Assembly: GCF_001620265.1 (NCBI RefSeq)
Contig: NZ_CP012661.1
Coordinates: 248,001 to 312,000, forward strand
Reading direction: 5' to 3'
Length of the DNA stretch: 64,000 nucleotides
DNA from: Frigidibacter mobilis
Lineage (GTDB): Bacteria > Pseudomonadota > Alphaproteobacteria > Rhodobacterales > Rhodobacteraceae
Made by a program: the position numbers and the translations under genes. Positions 8,511-17,912 of the stretch are shown piece by piece. Under the pieces are notes generated by a model that saw only the letters and a list, made by a program, of their open reading frames with translations, was not told the DNA's origin and searched no databases. Position 1 is the first letter of the stretch. Each line of letters starts with the position of its first letter.

Positions 8511-9488
8511 TCAGCCGAAGCCGGGCAGCATCTGCTGGTAGCTTGCGGGAACAAAGCGGAAGCCCTCCCCCGCCGTCTCCAGATAGCCAAGCGCCGGGAA
8601 GGGCATGTGGTAGCCGATGAAGGGCAGCCGGTCGGCGGCGATCATCCCCAGCAGGCTGCGCCGGGTTTCGGCGGCCTGCGCCTTGTCCATGTCAAAGCGC
8701 ACCTCCCAGTCGGGATGCGGGATCGAGAAGGCGAAGTGGTTGGCGGCATCGGCGATCAGGATCAGCGACTTGCCGTCGCTTTCCACCCGGAAGGCCATAT
8801 GGCCGGGGGTGTGCCCCGGGGCCAGTATCGCGGTGATGCCCGGCGCGGCGGTATCGCCATCGCCGATGAACCTGGTCTGCCCGGCCAGCGGGCGGACCTT
8901 GCCGTCAAAGCCCTCATTCCCCGCCGCGGCCCAATGGTCGAACTCCACCTGCCCGGCAACATAGCTGGCATTGGCGAAGAGCGGGCTATCGGCATTCGCC
9001 AGCCCGCCGATATGGTCGCCGTGCATATGGGTCAGCACCACCACATCCACCTGTGCGGGCGCATAGCCCGCGGCGTTCAGCGCGGCGGTGATGCCCTCGG
9101 GCGCAAGGCCGGTGTCGAACAGCACAAGCTGCCCGCCGGTATTGACCAGCGTCGGGGTGAAGAAGTTCTGCGACATGTCGGCGGGCACGAAGGCGGCCTC
9201 GGCGGCGGCGGCGAATTCCTCGGCGCTGGCGTTCAGGCCGAAGGTTTCGTGCGGGTTCTCCAGCGGGCGGGTGCCGGCAAGCAGCGTTGTCACCTCGTAG
9301 CTGCCCAGCATGAAGCGGTGGAAGGGTACGGGGCCGGTTGCCTCCTGCAGCGGGGCGGCAGCCTCGGCCCGGCGTGGCAGGGTCAGCAGCGCCGGCGCGG
9401 CCAGAAGCGCGGCGCCGGCAAAGAGCTGGCGGCGGGTGGGCATAGGATGGGTGGGCGCAAGACGGGTGGGCAGAACGGGTCGGGTCAT
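8511..9488 (-). CDS. Tat-exported MBL-fold metallo-hydrolase
   Basis: A 325-residue metallo-beta-lactamase-fold protein. A twin-arginine signal (TRRQLF with Arg19-Arg20, followed by a hydrophobic alanine/leucine stretch to about 45) predicts folded export to the periplasm. The dinuclear zinc site is intact: HMHGDH at 154-159, a later GHTPGHM and an ADAANH segment. Similar proteins act as lactonases, sulfatases or other hydrolases; the substrate is not deducible. I chose the ATG at 9488, which has GAGGGAG 8 nt upstream; an ATG nine codons further out has none. Confidence 0.85.
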   Translation of the reverse strand: MTRPVLPTRLAPTHPMPTRRQLFAGAALLAAPALLTLPRRAEAAAPLQEATGPVPFHRFMLGSYEVTTLLAGTRPLENPHETFGLNASAEEFAAAAEAAFVPADMSQNFFTPTLVNTGGQLVLFDTGLAPEGITAALNAAGYAPAQVDVVVLTHMHGDHIGGLANADSPLFANASYVAGQVEFDHWAAAGNEGFDGKVRPLAGQTRFIGDGDTAAPGITAILAPGHTPGHMAFRVESDGKSLILIADAANHFAFSIPHPDWEVRFDMDKAQAAETRRSLLGMIAADRLPFIGYHMPFPALGYLETAGEGFRFVPASYQQMLPGFG

Positions 9489-9573
9489 CGGCGGGTCTCC
9501 CTCGGGTGCAGTCACTCACCCCCGAAGGGTAGGGCGCCTGCGCGCCAAGGCCAGCACGCAGGCGCTTCTGCGC

Positions 9574-9981
9574 CTATTCCCACCAGCGGTCTATCGCCGC
9601 GATTTCCTCATCCGACCAGCCGAAATGGTGGGCAAACTCATGCACCGTCACATGCGCGACCAGATCGCCCAGGCTGACCTCGCCGCGTTCGCACCACTCG
9701 TCCAGGATCGGCCGGCGGAACAGCCAGACGGTATCGGGGCGCGTCGGCTGGTCCATCACCGACTTTTCCGTCAGCGGGATGCCCTCATAGAGGCCCGACA
9801 GCTCGAATGGGTCGTTCAGGTCCAGCTCTTCCATGAACTCGTCGGGCGGGAAATCCTCGACCCGGATCGCCACCGCTCCGGCAGGCCCGGCGAATTGCGG
9901 CGGCAGCGCCGCCACGGCCGCCTGCGCCAGCGCCTCGATCACCTCGATTCCCGGCGCGCTGCGCGCTTTCCACTCGTCCAT
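9574..9981 (-). CDS. Zincin-like metallopeptidase family protein (DUF1025 type)
   Basis: Small 135-residue cytoplasmic protein with an HExxH zinc motif near the C-terminus (VTVHEFAHHFG; H114, E115, H118), followed by SDEEIAAID where the third ligand is expected. The layout, with a central LFRRPILDEWCERGE and HEFAHHFGWSDEEI at the end, is that of the short 'possibl zinc metallo-peptidase' family. No signal peptide. The ATG at 9981 follows GGAGG by 6 nt; a longer frame upstream crosses into the gltX promoter. It is divergent from gltX (88-nt gap). Physiological substrate unknown. Confidence 0.85.
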   Translation of the reverse strand: MDEWKARSAPGIEVIEALAQAAVAALPPQFAGPAGAVAIRVEDFPPDEFMEELDLNDPFELSGLYEGIPLTEKSVMDQPTRPDTVWLFRRPILDEWCERGEVSLGDLVAHVTVHEFAHHFGWSDEEIAAIDRWWE

Positions 9982-10069
9982 ATCCCGCCTCCGAGGGGCA
10001 CCATGCCCGCCCCCGATATGGACAAAACCGGGCCAATATGAAAGAGCGGGCCAACAGGAGTTCCCCAAA

Positions 10070-11404
10070 ATGACCGCTTCCCCCGTCACCACCCGCTTCG
10101 CCCCCTCGCCCACCGGCTTCATCCATGTCGGCAACCTGCGCACCGCGCTGTTCAACTACCTGATCGCGCGCAAGTCCGGCGGGCAGTTCATCCTGCGGCT
10201 GGACGATACCGACCGCGAGCGGTCCAAGCAGGAATATGCGGACGGGATCAAGGAAGACCTTGAATGGCTGGGCCTGCACTGGGACCGGCTGGAACGGCAA
10301 TCGGACCGGCTGGACCGCTATGCCGAGGCGGCGGACCAACTGCGCGCCGCAGGGCGGTTCTATGAATGCTTCGAGAGCCCGACAGAGCTTGACCTCAAGC
10401 GCAAGAAGCAGCTGAACATGGGCAAGCCGCCGGTCTATGACCGCGCCGCCCTGAAGCTGACCGAAGACGACAAGGCCCGCCTGCGCGCCGAGGGCCGCGA
10501 TGGATACTGGCGGTTCGAGCTGAACCAGACCCGTATCGAATGGACTGACGGCATCCTTGGCCCGATCTCGATCGACGCAGGATCCGTCTCGGACCCGGTG
10601 CTGATCCGCGCCGACGGGCAGGTTCTGTACACCTTTGCCTCCTCGGTCGATGACATCGACATGGGCGTGACCCATATCGTGCGCGGCGGCGACCACGTGA
10701 CCAATACCGCAACGCAGATCCAGATCATCGAGGCGCTTGGCGGTACCCCGCCGCGCTTTGCCCATCACAGCCTGCTGACCGGCGCGGGCGGCGAGGAGCT
10801 GTCCAAGCGGCTTGGCACGCTGTCCCTGCGCGACCTGCGGGCCCGCGGCGTGGCGCCCGAGGCGCTGCTGAGCCTGATGGCGCGGCTGGGGTCGAGCCAG
10901 CCGGTGGAGCTGCGGATGACGTTGGACGAGCTGGCGGACGGGTTCGACCTGTCCAGCTTCGGCGCGGCGCCGACCAAGTTCGATGCCGAAGACCTGTTCC
11001 CGCTGACCCGGGCGCGCAATCAGGCGCTGCCGTTTGACGCGGTGGCAGAGCGGATCGCGGCGCTTGGCATTCCGGCAGAGCTGGCGCCGCAGTTCTGGGC
11101 CGTCGCCTCGCACAACATCACCGTGCTGGAGGATCTGGCGCCCTGGGCCGATCTGGTGCTGAACGGCGCCGAGCCGGTGGTGGAGCCCGAGGATGCCGAG
11201 TTCATCGCGCAGGCGATGGCGCTGCTGCCGCCGCTGCCCTTCGATGCCGGCACCTGGTCGGCCTGGACCGGCGCGGTGAAAGAGGCGACGGGCCGCAAGG
11301 GCAAGGGCCTGTTCATGCCGCTGCGCAAGGCGCTGACCGGGCAGGCGCATGGGCCCGAGATGGCCGACCTGATGCCGCTGATGCAGAAGGTTCGCGGGGT
11401 CTGA
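10070..11404 (+). CDS. gltX: Glutamyl-tRNA synthetase (short, class I)
   Basis: Charges tRNA-Glu (and in many alphaproteobacteria also tRNA-Gln or only one of them) with glutamate. The 444-residue protein carries the class I signature PSPTGFIHVGN (residues 12-22) and the KMSKS equivalent ELSKRLG at about 243. ILRLDDTDRERS is the conserved glutamate-binding strand. The usual zinc-binding cysteine cluster is reduced here. Alphaproteobacteria usually have two GltX paralogues; which one this is cannot be told from this window. CAGGAG lies 9 nt before the ATG. Confidence 0.95.
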   Translation: MTASPVTTRFAPSPTGFIHVGNLRTALFNYLIARKSGGQFILRLDDTDRERSKQEYADGIKEDLEWLGLHWDRLERQSDRLDRYAEAADQLRAAGRFYECFESPTELDLKRKKQLNMGKPPVYDRAALKLTEDDKARLRAEGRDGYWRFELNQTRIEWTDGILGPISIDAGSVSDPVLIRADGQVLYTFASSVDDIDMGVTHIVRGGDHVTNTATQIQIIEALGGTPPRFAHHSLLTGAGGEELSKRLGTLSLRDLRARGVAPEALLSLMARLGSSQPVELRMTLDELADGFDLSSFGAAPTKFDAEDLFPLTRARNQALPFDAVAERIAALGIPAELAPQFWAVASHNITVLEDLAPWADLVLNGAEPVVEPEDAEFIAQAMALLPPLPFDAGTWSAWTGAVKEATGRKGKGLFMPLRKALTGQAHGPEMADLMPLMQKVRGV

Positions 11405-11456
11405 GGGCGGGGCGGTTCAGAACAGCCTCTTTCATTTGGCGCACGGCCTGCCTTCC

Positions 11457-11543
11457 AGAATTTCGGCCGTCGACGAAATTCTAATGTGCCCGCCCCCCCT
11501 TGGCGGGCACATACGTGCCCACCGGGGCGGACACCTCAGAATT
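11457..11543. repeat. Compound inverted repeats between gltX and amidase
   Basis: Three overlapping hairpins in the gap between convergent genes: agaatttcg/cgaaattct (11457-11465 with 11474-11482); tgtgcccgcc/ggcgggcaca (11485-11494 with 11502-11511); and a long imperfect arm pair 11477-11494 with 11526-11543 matching at about 15 of 18 positions. It may terminate both genes, or be a decayed repeat element. No coding frame is credible here. Confidence 0.55.
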
Positions 11544-11613
11544 TGGAACCCTTCGGACCAGGCTTCACCCCCCCTCGCCCTCCGGCTTGCGCCTCCGGGC
11601 GACCGTCGCGGGT

Positions 11614-11632
11614 GACTTGCCACTGGCAAGTC
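11614..11632. repeat. Short perfect palindrome downstream of the amidase
   Basis: gacttgcca-c-tggcaagtc, two 9-nt arms around one base, followed on the plus strand by cccctttt. It lies about 50 nt past the amidase stop codon on the minus strand. It could be a protein-binding site or part of a terminator; the one-base loop argues against a stable RNA hairpin as drawn. Confidence 0.4.
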
Positions 11633-11684
11633 CCCTTTTCGCGCCGGGGCGCCTCTCCTGCAACTGCCTGGACTTTGCCGCCCC

Positions 11685-13093
11685 TCAGATCACCGGCGGC
11701 CTCGCCCCCGGCCAGTCCGTCGCGCGGTGCCAGGCCTGCCCCAGTTGCAGCACCCGCAGGTCGGCGCCCACCGGGCCGGCGAGTTGCATCCCCATCGGCA
11801 GCCCTTCCGCCCCAAAGCCCACCGGCACCGACAGGCAGGGCAGGCCGGCAAGGCTGACCGGCACCACCACCTCCATCCAGCGGTGATAGGTGTCCATTGC
11901 GCGGCCCGAAATCTCGGCCGGATGGCGCCATTCGGCCGGGAACGGCCAGACCTGCGCCGAGGGCAGGGCGATCACGTCCACCTGCGCAAACATCCGCGCC
12001 GCCTGCACATACCAGCGCGAGCGCAGCAGGCTCGCGGCATGAACCGCCTCGGCGCTCAGCTCCAGCCCCTGCTCGATCTCCCACACCGCCTCTGGCTTCA
12101 GCAGCGCCCGCTTCTCGCGGTCGTCATAGAGCGCGCGGCGCCTGCCGGCGTTCAGGAAGGCCCGCAGCGTCATCCAGGAATGCCACAGCTTTTCTGCGGG
12201 ATAGGGTGGGGCCAGCGGCACCACGGTGCAGCCCATCGCCTCGAACTGCGCCAGCGCGGCCTCGCACAGCTCCAGGATCCCCGGCTCCATCGCATAGGCG
12301 CCGCCCCAATCGCCGAGCCAGCCGATGCGCAGGCCCTTCACATCGGCGTCCAGCCGGTCTGCGAACGGCTCCGAGGGCCGGCAGAACGGCACGGCGGGGT
12401 CGGGGCCGGCGATCACCTCCAGCAGCCGCGCCAGGTCCTCGACGCTGCGCGCCATCGGCCCCTCGGTCGCCAGCGTCGCCATGAACTGCTCGCCCTCCGG
12501 GCTGCCGGGCACAAGGCCATAGCTGGGGCGAAAGCCGTAGACGTTGCAGAAGGCGGCGGGGTTGCGCAAGGAGCCCATCATGTCGGACCCGTCGGCGACC
12601 GGCACCAGCCGCGCCGCCAGCGCCGCCGCCGCGCCGCCCGATGACCCGCCAGCCGTGCGACTGGGGTCATAGGGGTTGCGGGTGATGCCGTAGACCTCGT
12701 TGAAACTGTGGCTGCCAAGGCCCCATTCGGGGAATTGGTCTTGCCGATGAAGACCGCGCCCGCGCCGCGCAGCCGGGCGGCTAGCAGGTCATCCGTCGCG
12801 GGCACATGGCCGGCATACAGCGGCGAGCCCCAGGTGGTGGTCAGCCCCCTGGTGGCGACAAGATCCTTCACCGCAAAGGGAATGCCGTGCAGCCAGCCCC
12901 TGCGCGGCGCGGCATCCGCCGCCGCGGCCTCGGCCATCAGCACCGCGCGCGGCGGCATGGCGACGATGGCGTTGAAGCCGGGCTCGATGCTCTCGATCCG
13001 GTCCAGCGTCGCCGCCATCACTTCCACCGCCGATACCTCGCGCGCTCCGAGGCGGGCGGAAAGCTCGGTGGCGGACAGGTCGGTCAGGGTCAT
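11685..13093 (-). pseudogene. Amidase (amidase signature family), single-base frameshift
   Basis: Amide hydrolase of the Ser-cisSer-Lys family, about 469 residues when corrected. The N-terminal part (from 13093) has AVKDL with the catalytic Lys. After the break, the frame opening at 12605 carries DGSDMMGSLRNPAAF, which holds the nucleophile region. The break is at about 12734: the minus strand reads accaattccccgaa where accaatttccccgaa restores GKTNFPEWGLGSHS. One T is missing from a T-run. Given five similar homopolymer shifts in this window, a sequence error is likelier than true decay. It is the last gene after a polyamine-type ABC operon, 51 nt behind the binding protein, suggesting it acts on an imported amide or polyamine derivative. 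Confidence 0.8.
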
Positions 13094-13144
13094 GGGCTTG
13101 TCCGTGTCGGCAGGGCGGGGCCTGCGCGGCCCCGCCTGTGGGGG

Positions 13145-14164
13145 TTACTTCTGCAACTCGGTCCAGATCGCGGTCATGTAGTCCCGCGCCTTGGGTCCGC
13201 AGGTCGGCAGGAACCGCCCCGCCGCCATATGCTCCTCGGGGATCACCACCTCGGGCGCTGTCTTCATGTCTTCGGGCATGAACTCCTCGGACCCGGCGAT
13301 CCCGTTCGCATAGCGTGCGAAGGCCGAGATCATCGCGGCGTTCTCCGGCTCCATGATGAAGTCGAGGAACAGGTAGGCGTTGTCCACATTCCTGGCATCC
13401 GTCACGATACCCACCGAATCCATGAACAGCGGATAGCCTTCCTTCGGGTAGCCATAGGCGACATCCGGGTTCGCCAGCCGCGCCCGCATCGACGAGCCGT
13501 TCCAGTTGACCGAGGCCGCCCAGTCGTTGTTGCTCAGCTTCTCGGTCGCGCCGTAATCCATCGACAGCCAGCTCGGCTTCGCCGCCATCAGCATGTCGCG
13601 GGCCTTCTTCAGCACCTCGGTATCCTCGGTGCAGGCCTCGCCCCCCGCGGCAAAGATCGCCAGGTTGACGATATCGTTCATCTCGGGGACGACGTTGACC
13701 TTGCCCACCAGCTCGGGCGGCGGATCGAGGAAGATCATCGAGGTGTTGATGTCGCCCGAATAGACCGAGGTGTTCACCGCAACCCCGGTCGAGCCCCATT
13801 GCCACGGGATCGTGTGGGTGCGGCCCATGTCCCAGGGCACATCCACCCATTCCGGGGCGATATTGCCGATGTTCTTCAGACGCGCATGGTCCAGCTCTGC
13901 CAGCAGGCCCTTTTCCACGAAGATCGGCACATAGTTCGCGGACGGCACCACCAGGTCGAAGCCGTGGCCGCCGGCCTCGATCTTGGCCAGCGCGGTGTCG
14001 TTGCTGTCATAGTCGGTGACAGTGACCTTGACGCCGTGTTCCGCCTCGAACTTCTTCAGCAGTTCGGGGCTGGTGTAGTTGCCCCAGTTGAACAGGTTCA
14101 GCTCGCCCTCCGCCAGCGCGGGGCCGGCGGCGACAAGCAATGTGGTGATGAGCAGCTTTTTCAT
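13145..14164 (-). CDS. ABC transporter substrate-binding protein, spermidine/putrescine (PotD) type
   Basis: Periplasmic solute receptor of 339 residues with a signal peptide (MKKLLITTLLVAAGPALA, cleavage before EG). The mature start LNLFNWGNYTSPELLKKFE is the hallmark of the PotD/PotF group. WQWGSTGVAVNTS and LFMDSVGIVTDARNVDNAY are the conserved hinge and lobe segments. The true ligand may be putrescine, spermidine or a related cation. AGAGGA stands 5 nt before the ATG. It is the fourth gene of the minus-strand operon ATPase-permease-permease-receptor-amidase, 32 nt behind the second permease. Confidence 0.9.
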   Translation of the reverse strand: MKKLLITTLLVAAGPALAEGELNLFNWGNYTSPELLKKFEAEHGVKVTVTDYDSNDTALAKIEAGGHGFDLVVPSANYVPIFVEKGLLAELDHARLKNIGNIAPEWVDVPWDMGRTHTIPWQWGSTGVAVNTSVYSGDINTSMIFLDPPPELVGKVNVVPEMNDIVNLAIFAAGGEACTEDTEVLKKARDMLMAAKPSWLSMDYGATEKLSNNDWAASVNWNGSSMRARLANPDVAYGYPKEGYPLFMDSVGIVTDARNVDNAYLFLDFIMEPENAAMISAFARYANGIAGSEEFMPEDMKTAPEVVIPEEHMAAGRFLPTCGPKARDYMTAIWTELQK

Positions 14165-14196
14165 GAGGGTCCTCTCCGGTTGGGTCTTGCGCGGGT

Positions 14197-15000
14197 TCAG
14201 TCCCGCTTTCGTGTCAGAATGAAGAACGCGGTCAGCAGCAGCACCGTCAGCGCCAGCAGCGCGGTCGAGATCGCATTGGTTTCGGGCGTGATCGCGCGGC
14301 GCATCTGGCCCAGCATGTAGGTCGGCAACGTGTCCTGGCCCGCCGATTTCACGAATTCGGTGATGACCACGTCATCGAGCGAGATCACGAAGGCCAGCAT
14401 CGCCCCCGCCGCGATCCCCGGCGCCAGCAGCGGCAGCGTCACATGGCGGAAGGTGCGCCAGCGGCTGGCGTAAAGATCCGCCGCCGCGGTCTCGAGGCTG
14501 AGATCCATCCCCTCCAGCCGCGCCCGGATCGGCAGATAGGCGAAGGGGATGCAGAAGGCGGTATGCGCCAGCACCAGATAGGCAAGGCCGGTATAGCCCG
14601 TCGCCACCTTGATCGCGGCAAAGAAGATCAGCAGCGCCACGGCGGTGACGATCTCGGGCACCATCAGCGGCTGGTTGATCGCCACATAGATCGCGGTCTG
14701 CCCGCGGAAGGGCGCGGTGCGGGTGGTGCCAAGCGCCGCCATCGTCGCCACCGTCGTGGCCAGCACCGAGGCGCAGGCGGCAATGCCGAGTGACCGCATC
14801 GCCGCGGCCTGCACCACGGTATTGTCCCAGGCCGCCACATACCATTGCAGCGAGAACCCGCCCCAGACCGCCACCGAGGTGGCGCCGTTGAAGCTGTAGG
14901 CGACCAGCGTCAGGATCGGCACATAGAGCGCGACAAAGGCCACGATGGCGATGGTGGCAAAGCCCGGCAGGTCGGTGACGGAGAACGGACGACTAGCCAT
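14197..15000 (-). CDS. ABC transporter permease, PotC type
   Basis: Inner-membrane permease of 267 residues with six predicted transmembrane helices. The cytoplasmic EAA loop that docks the ATPase is seen as LETAAADLYASRWRTFRHV followed by TLPLLAPGI. The ATG at 15000 overlaps the stop codon of the preceding permease (TGATG), so the two are translationally coupled; the TTG one codon earlier is an alternative start. Together with the permease at 15000-15917 it forms the translocation pore of the polyamine-type importer. Confidence 0.9.
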   Translation of the reverse strand: MASRPFSVTDLPGFATIAIVAFVALYVPILTLVAYSFNGATSVAVWGGFSLQWYVAAWDNTVVQAAAMRSLGIAACASVLATTVATMAALGTTRTAPFRGQTAIYVAINQPLMVPEIVTAVALLIFFAAIKVATGYTGLAYLVLAHTAFCIPFAYLPIRARLEGMDLSLETAAADLYASRWRTFRHVTLPLLAPGIAAGAMLAFVISLDDVVITEFVKSAGQDTLPTYMLGQMRRAITPETNAISTALLALTVLLLTAFFILTRKRD

Positions 15001-15917
15001 CAATGCCCGCCATGCGGCGCCCCCTTGGTTGCGGCGCGCACATAGATCAGCAGCGCCACCATCACGATCAGCAGCAGCAGCATCGACAGCGCCGATCCCA
15101 GCGGCCAGTTGCGGCCCTGCCCGAACTGCAGCTCGATGAAATTGCCGATCATCATGTTCTTGCCGCCGCCCAGAACCCGCGGCGTGACATAGGCCCCCAG
15201 CGAGGGCACGAAGACCAGGATCGAGCCGGCCACGATGCCGGGCTTGACGATCGGCAGCACCACCCGGCGCAGCACCTGCCAGCGGCTGGCATACAGGTCA
15301 TAGCCGGCCTCCAGCAGCTTCATGTCGAAGCGGTCGATGGCGGCGAACAGCGGCAGCACCATCAGCGGCAGATAGACATAGGTCATGCCGATCAGCACCG
15401 CGGTATCGGTGTAGATGATGCGGATCGGCTCTGCGATGACCCCCAGCTTCATGAGCACGGTGTTCATCAGCCCTTCGTTGCGGATCACCTCGTTGATCGC
15501 AAAGGTGCGGATCAGAAGGTTGGTCCAGAACGGGATGGTAATCAGGAACAGCCAGAAGGCCCGCGCCTTCGCCGGGCGGGTGGCGATGAACCAGGCGGTG
15601 GGAAAGCCGAAGGCGAAGGTCAGCAGCGTCGTGGTCAGTGACAGCTTCACCGACCGCCAGAAGATCGTCAGGTGCGCATCGGCCCAGCCAAGGGTCCCGT
15701 CGAAGATGTCGCGCGTCAGGAAGATGCCCTGCCAGGCCTCGGTGGTGAACTGCCATTCGACCCCCGAATACGACCCCGGGCGCAGGAAGGAATAGACCAG
15801 CACGATCAGCAGCGGACCCGAGGCGCCAAGCGCCAGCACCAGCAGCGCGGGGGCCGACAGCGCCCAGTTGCGGCGCGTGGTCTCGGCCCTTTGCTGGTCT
15901 TCCGCGCTCCGGGTCAT
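15000..15917 (-). CDS. ABC transporter permease, PotB type
   Basis: Inner-membrane permease of 305 residues, six predicted helices. The EAA coupling loop reads [41 protein letters not shown] and the [17 protein letters not shown] segment are typical of PotB/PotH proteins. Its start overlaps the end of the ATPase gene by 4 nt (ATGA), and its stop overlaps the PotC-type start, giving a tightly coupled operon. Confidence 0.92.
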   Translation of the reverse strand: MTRSAEDQQRAETTRRNWALSAPALLVLALGASGPLLIVLVYSFLRPGSYSGVEWQFTTEAWQGIFLTRDIFDGTLGWADAHLTIFWRSVKLSLTTTLLTFAFGFPTAWFIATRPAKARAFWLFLITIPFWTNLLIRTFAINEVIRNEGLMNTVLMKLGVIAEPIRIIYTDTAVLIGMTYVYLPLMVLPLFAAIDRFDMKLLEAGYDLYASRWQVLRRVVLPIVKPGIVAGSILVFVPSLGAYVTPRVLGGGKNMMIGNFIELQFGQGRNWPLGSALSMLLLLIVMVALLIYVRAATKGAPHGGH

Positions 15918-16993
15918 TCCTGAAGCACCTGCACCGCGCCCTCGGCAATGGCCACCGCCACCGCCGCCCCCGGCTCTGGCCCCGGCGCGCCATCGGCGGC
16001 GGTCTGTTGCCGGGCGACCAGTTCGGCGCCATCCGCCAGCCGCAGATGCAGGTGGCTGTCGGTGCCGAAATAGACCGAATGCGCCACCGTTGCCGGCAGT
16101 GCGCCCGGTGTGCCCGCGGGCGCGATGCGCAGATGTTCGGGCCGGATCGCCAGCGTGGTGCTTGCGGTGTCGGGGGTGCCCGCAGGCAAGGCGATCGTGC
16201 CGCCCGCCAGATGGGCAGCGCCGCCTGCAATCCGGGCAGTCAGGAAATTGGTCTCGCCGATGAAGCTGGCGACAAAGCGGTTTGCCGGGCGGGTGTAGAT
16301 CTGCCGCGGGGTGCCGATCTGCAGGATCTGCCCCGCCGACATCACCGCGATGCGGTCCGACATGGTCAGCGCCTCTTCCTGGTCGTGGGTCACGAAGACG
16401 AAGGTGATGCCGGTTTCCGTCTGCAGCCGCTTCAGCTCTGTCTGCATCTCCTTGCGCAGCTTCAGGTCCAGCGCAGACAGCGGCTCGTCCAGCAGCAGCA
16501 CCTGCGGGGCAGGGGCCAGCGCCCGGGCCAGCGCCACCCGCTGCTGCTGGCCGCCCGACAGCTGGCTGGTGCGGCGGCCGGCAAAGGCCTCCAGCTTTAC
16601 CAGCGCCAGCATCCGCGCGACGGTCTCTGCCACCTCGGCCTTGGGTTTTCCCAGCATCTGCAGGCCGAAGGCGACGTTCTGGGCCACGGTCAGATGCGGG
16701 AACAGGGCATAGCTCTGGAACACCGTGTTCACCGGGCGCCTGTTCGGCGGCAGCGCGGTGATGTCGCGCCCGCCCAGCAGGATCGCGCCCGAGGTGGGGC
16801 TTTCAAACCCGGCGATCAGCCGCAAGAGCGTGGTCTTGCCGCAGCCCGAGGGGCCAAGCAGCGTGAAGAACTCGCCCTTGGCAATGGTAAGGGACACATC
16901 GTCGAGCGCACGAACGGCGGAGTTGCCCTGCCCGAAGGCCTTGACCACGTTCCGGGCCTCGACGGCAACAGCGGCGGTTGCGGTTTCGCTCAC
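15914..16993 (-). CDS. ABC transporter ATP-binding protein, PotA type
   Basis: Energises the polyamine-type importer. The 359-residue protein has Walker [11 protein letters not shown]-loop FQSYALFPH, signature [15 protein letters not shown], Walker [13 protein letters not shown] and the switch His in [12 protein letters not shown]-terminal TOBE domain follows ([13 protein letters not shown]). I chose GTG at 16993, preceded by GGGGGA about 7 nt upstream. An ATG eleven codons earlier lacks a ribosome site. It is first in its operon but lies only 73 nt after the sqdC stop, so sqdBDC and the transporter might be co-transcribed. Confidence 0.92.
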   Translation of the reverse strand: MSETATAAVAVEARNVVKAFGQGNSAVRALDDVSLTIAKGEFFTLLGPSGCGKTTLLRLIAGFESPTSGAILLGGRDITALPPNRRPVNTVFQSYALFPHLTVAQNVAFGLQMLGKPKAEVAETVARMLALVKLEAFAGRRTSQLSGGQQQRVALARALAPAPQVLLLDEPLSALDLKLRKEMQTELKRLQTETGITFVFVTHDQEEALTMSDRIAVMSAGQILQIGTPRQIYTRPANRFVASFIGETNFLTARIAGGAAHLAGGTIALPAGTPDTASTTLAIRPEHLRIAPAGTPGALPATVAHSVYFGTDSHLHLRLADGAELVARQQTAADGAPGPEPGAAVAVAIAEGAVQVLQE

Positions 16994-17066
16994 CCTTGGT
17001 CCCCCATGCTTTGTTCGTATGCACATGCTGCGCCGGATTCGCCCCGCTTGGCAAGCGCGGCAGGTG

Positions 17067-17912
17067 TCAGTCCAGCATCGCCGGCAGGCTGGCCCGCAGC
17101 CTCGGCCAGCCGCCCGGCTGCCAGCCGAGGGCCCGCAGGCGGGTGCAGTCCATCGCGCTGACCCGTGCGGCATCGGCGCGCGGCGGCAGCGGCGCGGCGC
17201 AGCCGGTCAGCCGCGCCACCTCGGCCAAGAGGTCATGCAGGTCGAGCGTCAGGTCCGACACGTTGAAGGCCTGCGGGGCGAGGGTTTCCGCCGGTGCCTC
17301 CAGCAGCAGCAAGGCCGCCGCGGCAAGGTCATCGCCATGCACCTCTGTCGCTACCCGCGGAGCGATCGGGCGGCCAGCGCGGAAGTCTGCAAAGAGGCCG
17401 GTCCACTTGTGACCGGGGCCGGGGCCGTAGACTCCGGTGGCGCGGAGGCTCGCAGTTGAGAAATTAGGTGAGGAAAGGGCGGCAAGCCCTTGTTCAACAT
17501 CGGCTTTCATCTGGCCGTAGAGCGTGTCGGGCCGCAGGTCCAAGCCTTCCGCCAAAACCGTCCCCGCAGGGTGGTCGCCATAGACCGCGCGGGTGGACAG
17601 GAACAGCGCGCGGGCCAGGCCGGCCGCGCGCGCGGCGGCGAACAGGCGTAGCGATCCGTCGCGGTTGGCCGCAAGAAACCCAACCGGATCAGTGCCTTCG
17701 CCGCCGCGATAGCGGCCGGGTTCGTGCTGGAACGCGGCATGGATCAGCGCGTCATGGCCCGCAAGGTCCGGCACCTCGCCCGCAAGGTCATAGCGCAACC
17801 CGTCTGGCGGCGGGCTGCGCGACAGCAGCGTCACCTGATGCCCCGCCGCGCGCGCGGCCTCGGCCAGGAACCGCCCGACCAGCCCGGTGCCGCCGGTCAG
17901 CGCGATTTTCAT
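17067..17912 (-). CDS. sqdC: Sulfolipid biosynthesis protein SqdC, NAD(P)-dependent oxidoreductase
   Basis: A 281-residue extended short-chain dehydrogenase/reductase protein. The Rossmann motif is TGGTGLVG near the N-terminus, and the LYGQMKAD segment supplies the Tyr-x-x-x-Lys pair; [10 protein letters not shown] is the usual active-site strand. It overlaps the glycosyltransferase upstream by 4 nt and completes the order sqdB-sqdD-sqdC known from Rhodobacter sphaeroides, where loss of sqdC impairs normal sulfolipid formation and a sulfoquinovosyl-dihydroxyacetone product accumulates. Its exact reaction is not settled. Identification rests mainly on gene order and fold. Confidence 0.75.
   Translation of the reverse strand: MKIALTGGTGLVGRFLAEAARAAGHQVTLLSRSPPPDGLRYDLAGEVPDLAGHDALIHAAFQHEPGRYRGGEGTDPVGFLAANRDGSLRLFAAARAAGLARALFLSTRAVYGDHPAGTVLAEGLDLRPDTLYGQMKADVEQGLAALSSPNFSTASLRATGVYGPGPGHKWTGLFADFRAGRPIAPRVATEVHGDDLAAAALLLLEAPAETLAPQAFNVSDLTLDLHDLLAEVARLTGCAAPLPPRADAARVSAMDCTRLRALGWQPGGWPRLRASLPAMLD

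Noticed and set aside
7554..9677. 707-codon plus-strand frame spanning several genes
   Set aside because: It runs through pfkB, the intergenic terminator and the MBL gene on the opposite strand. High GC leaves few stops; no motif.
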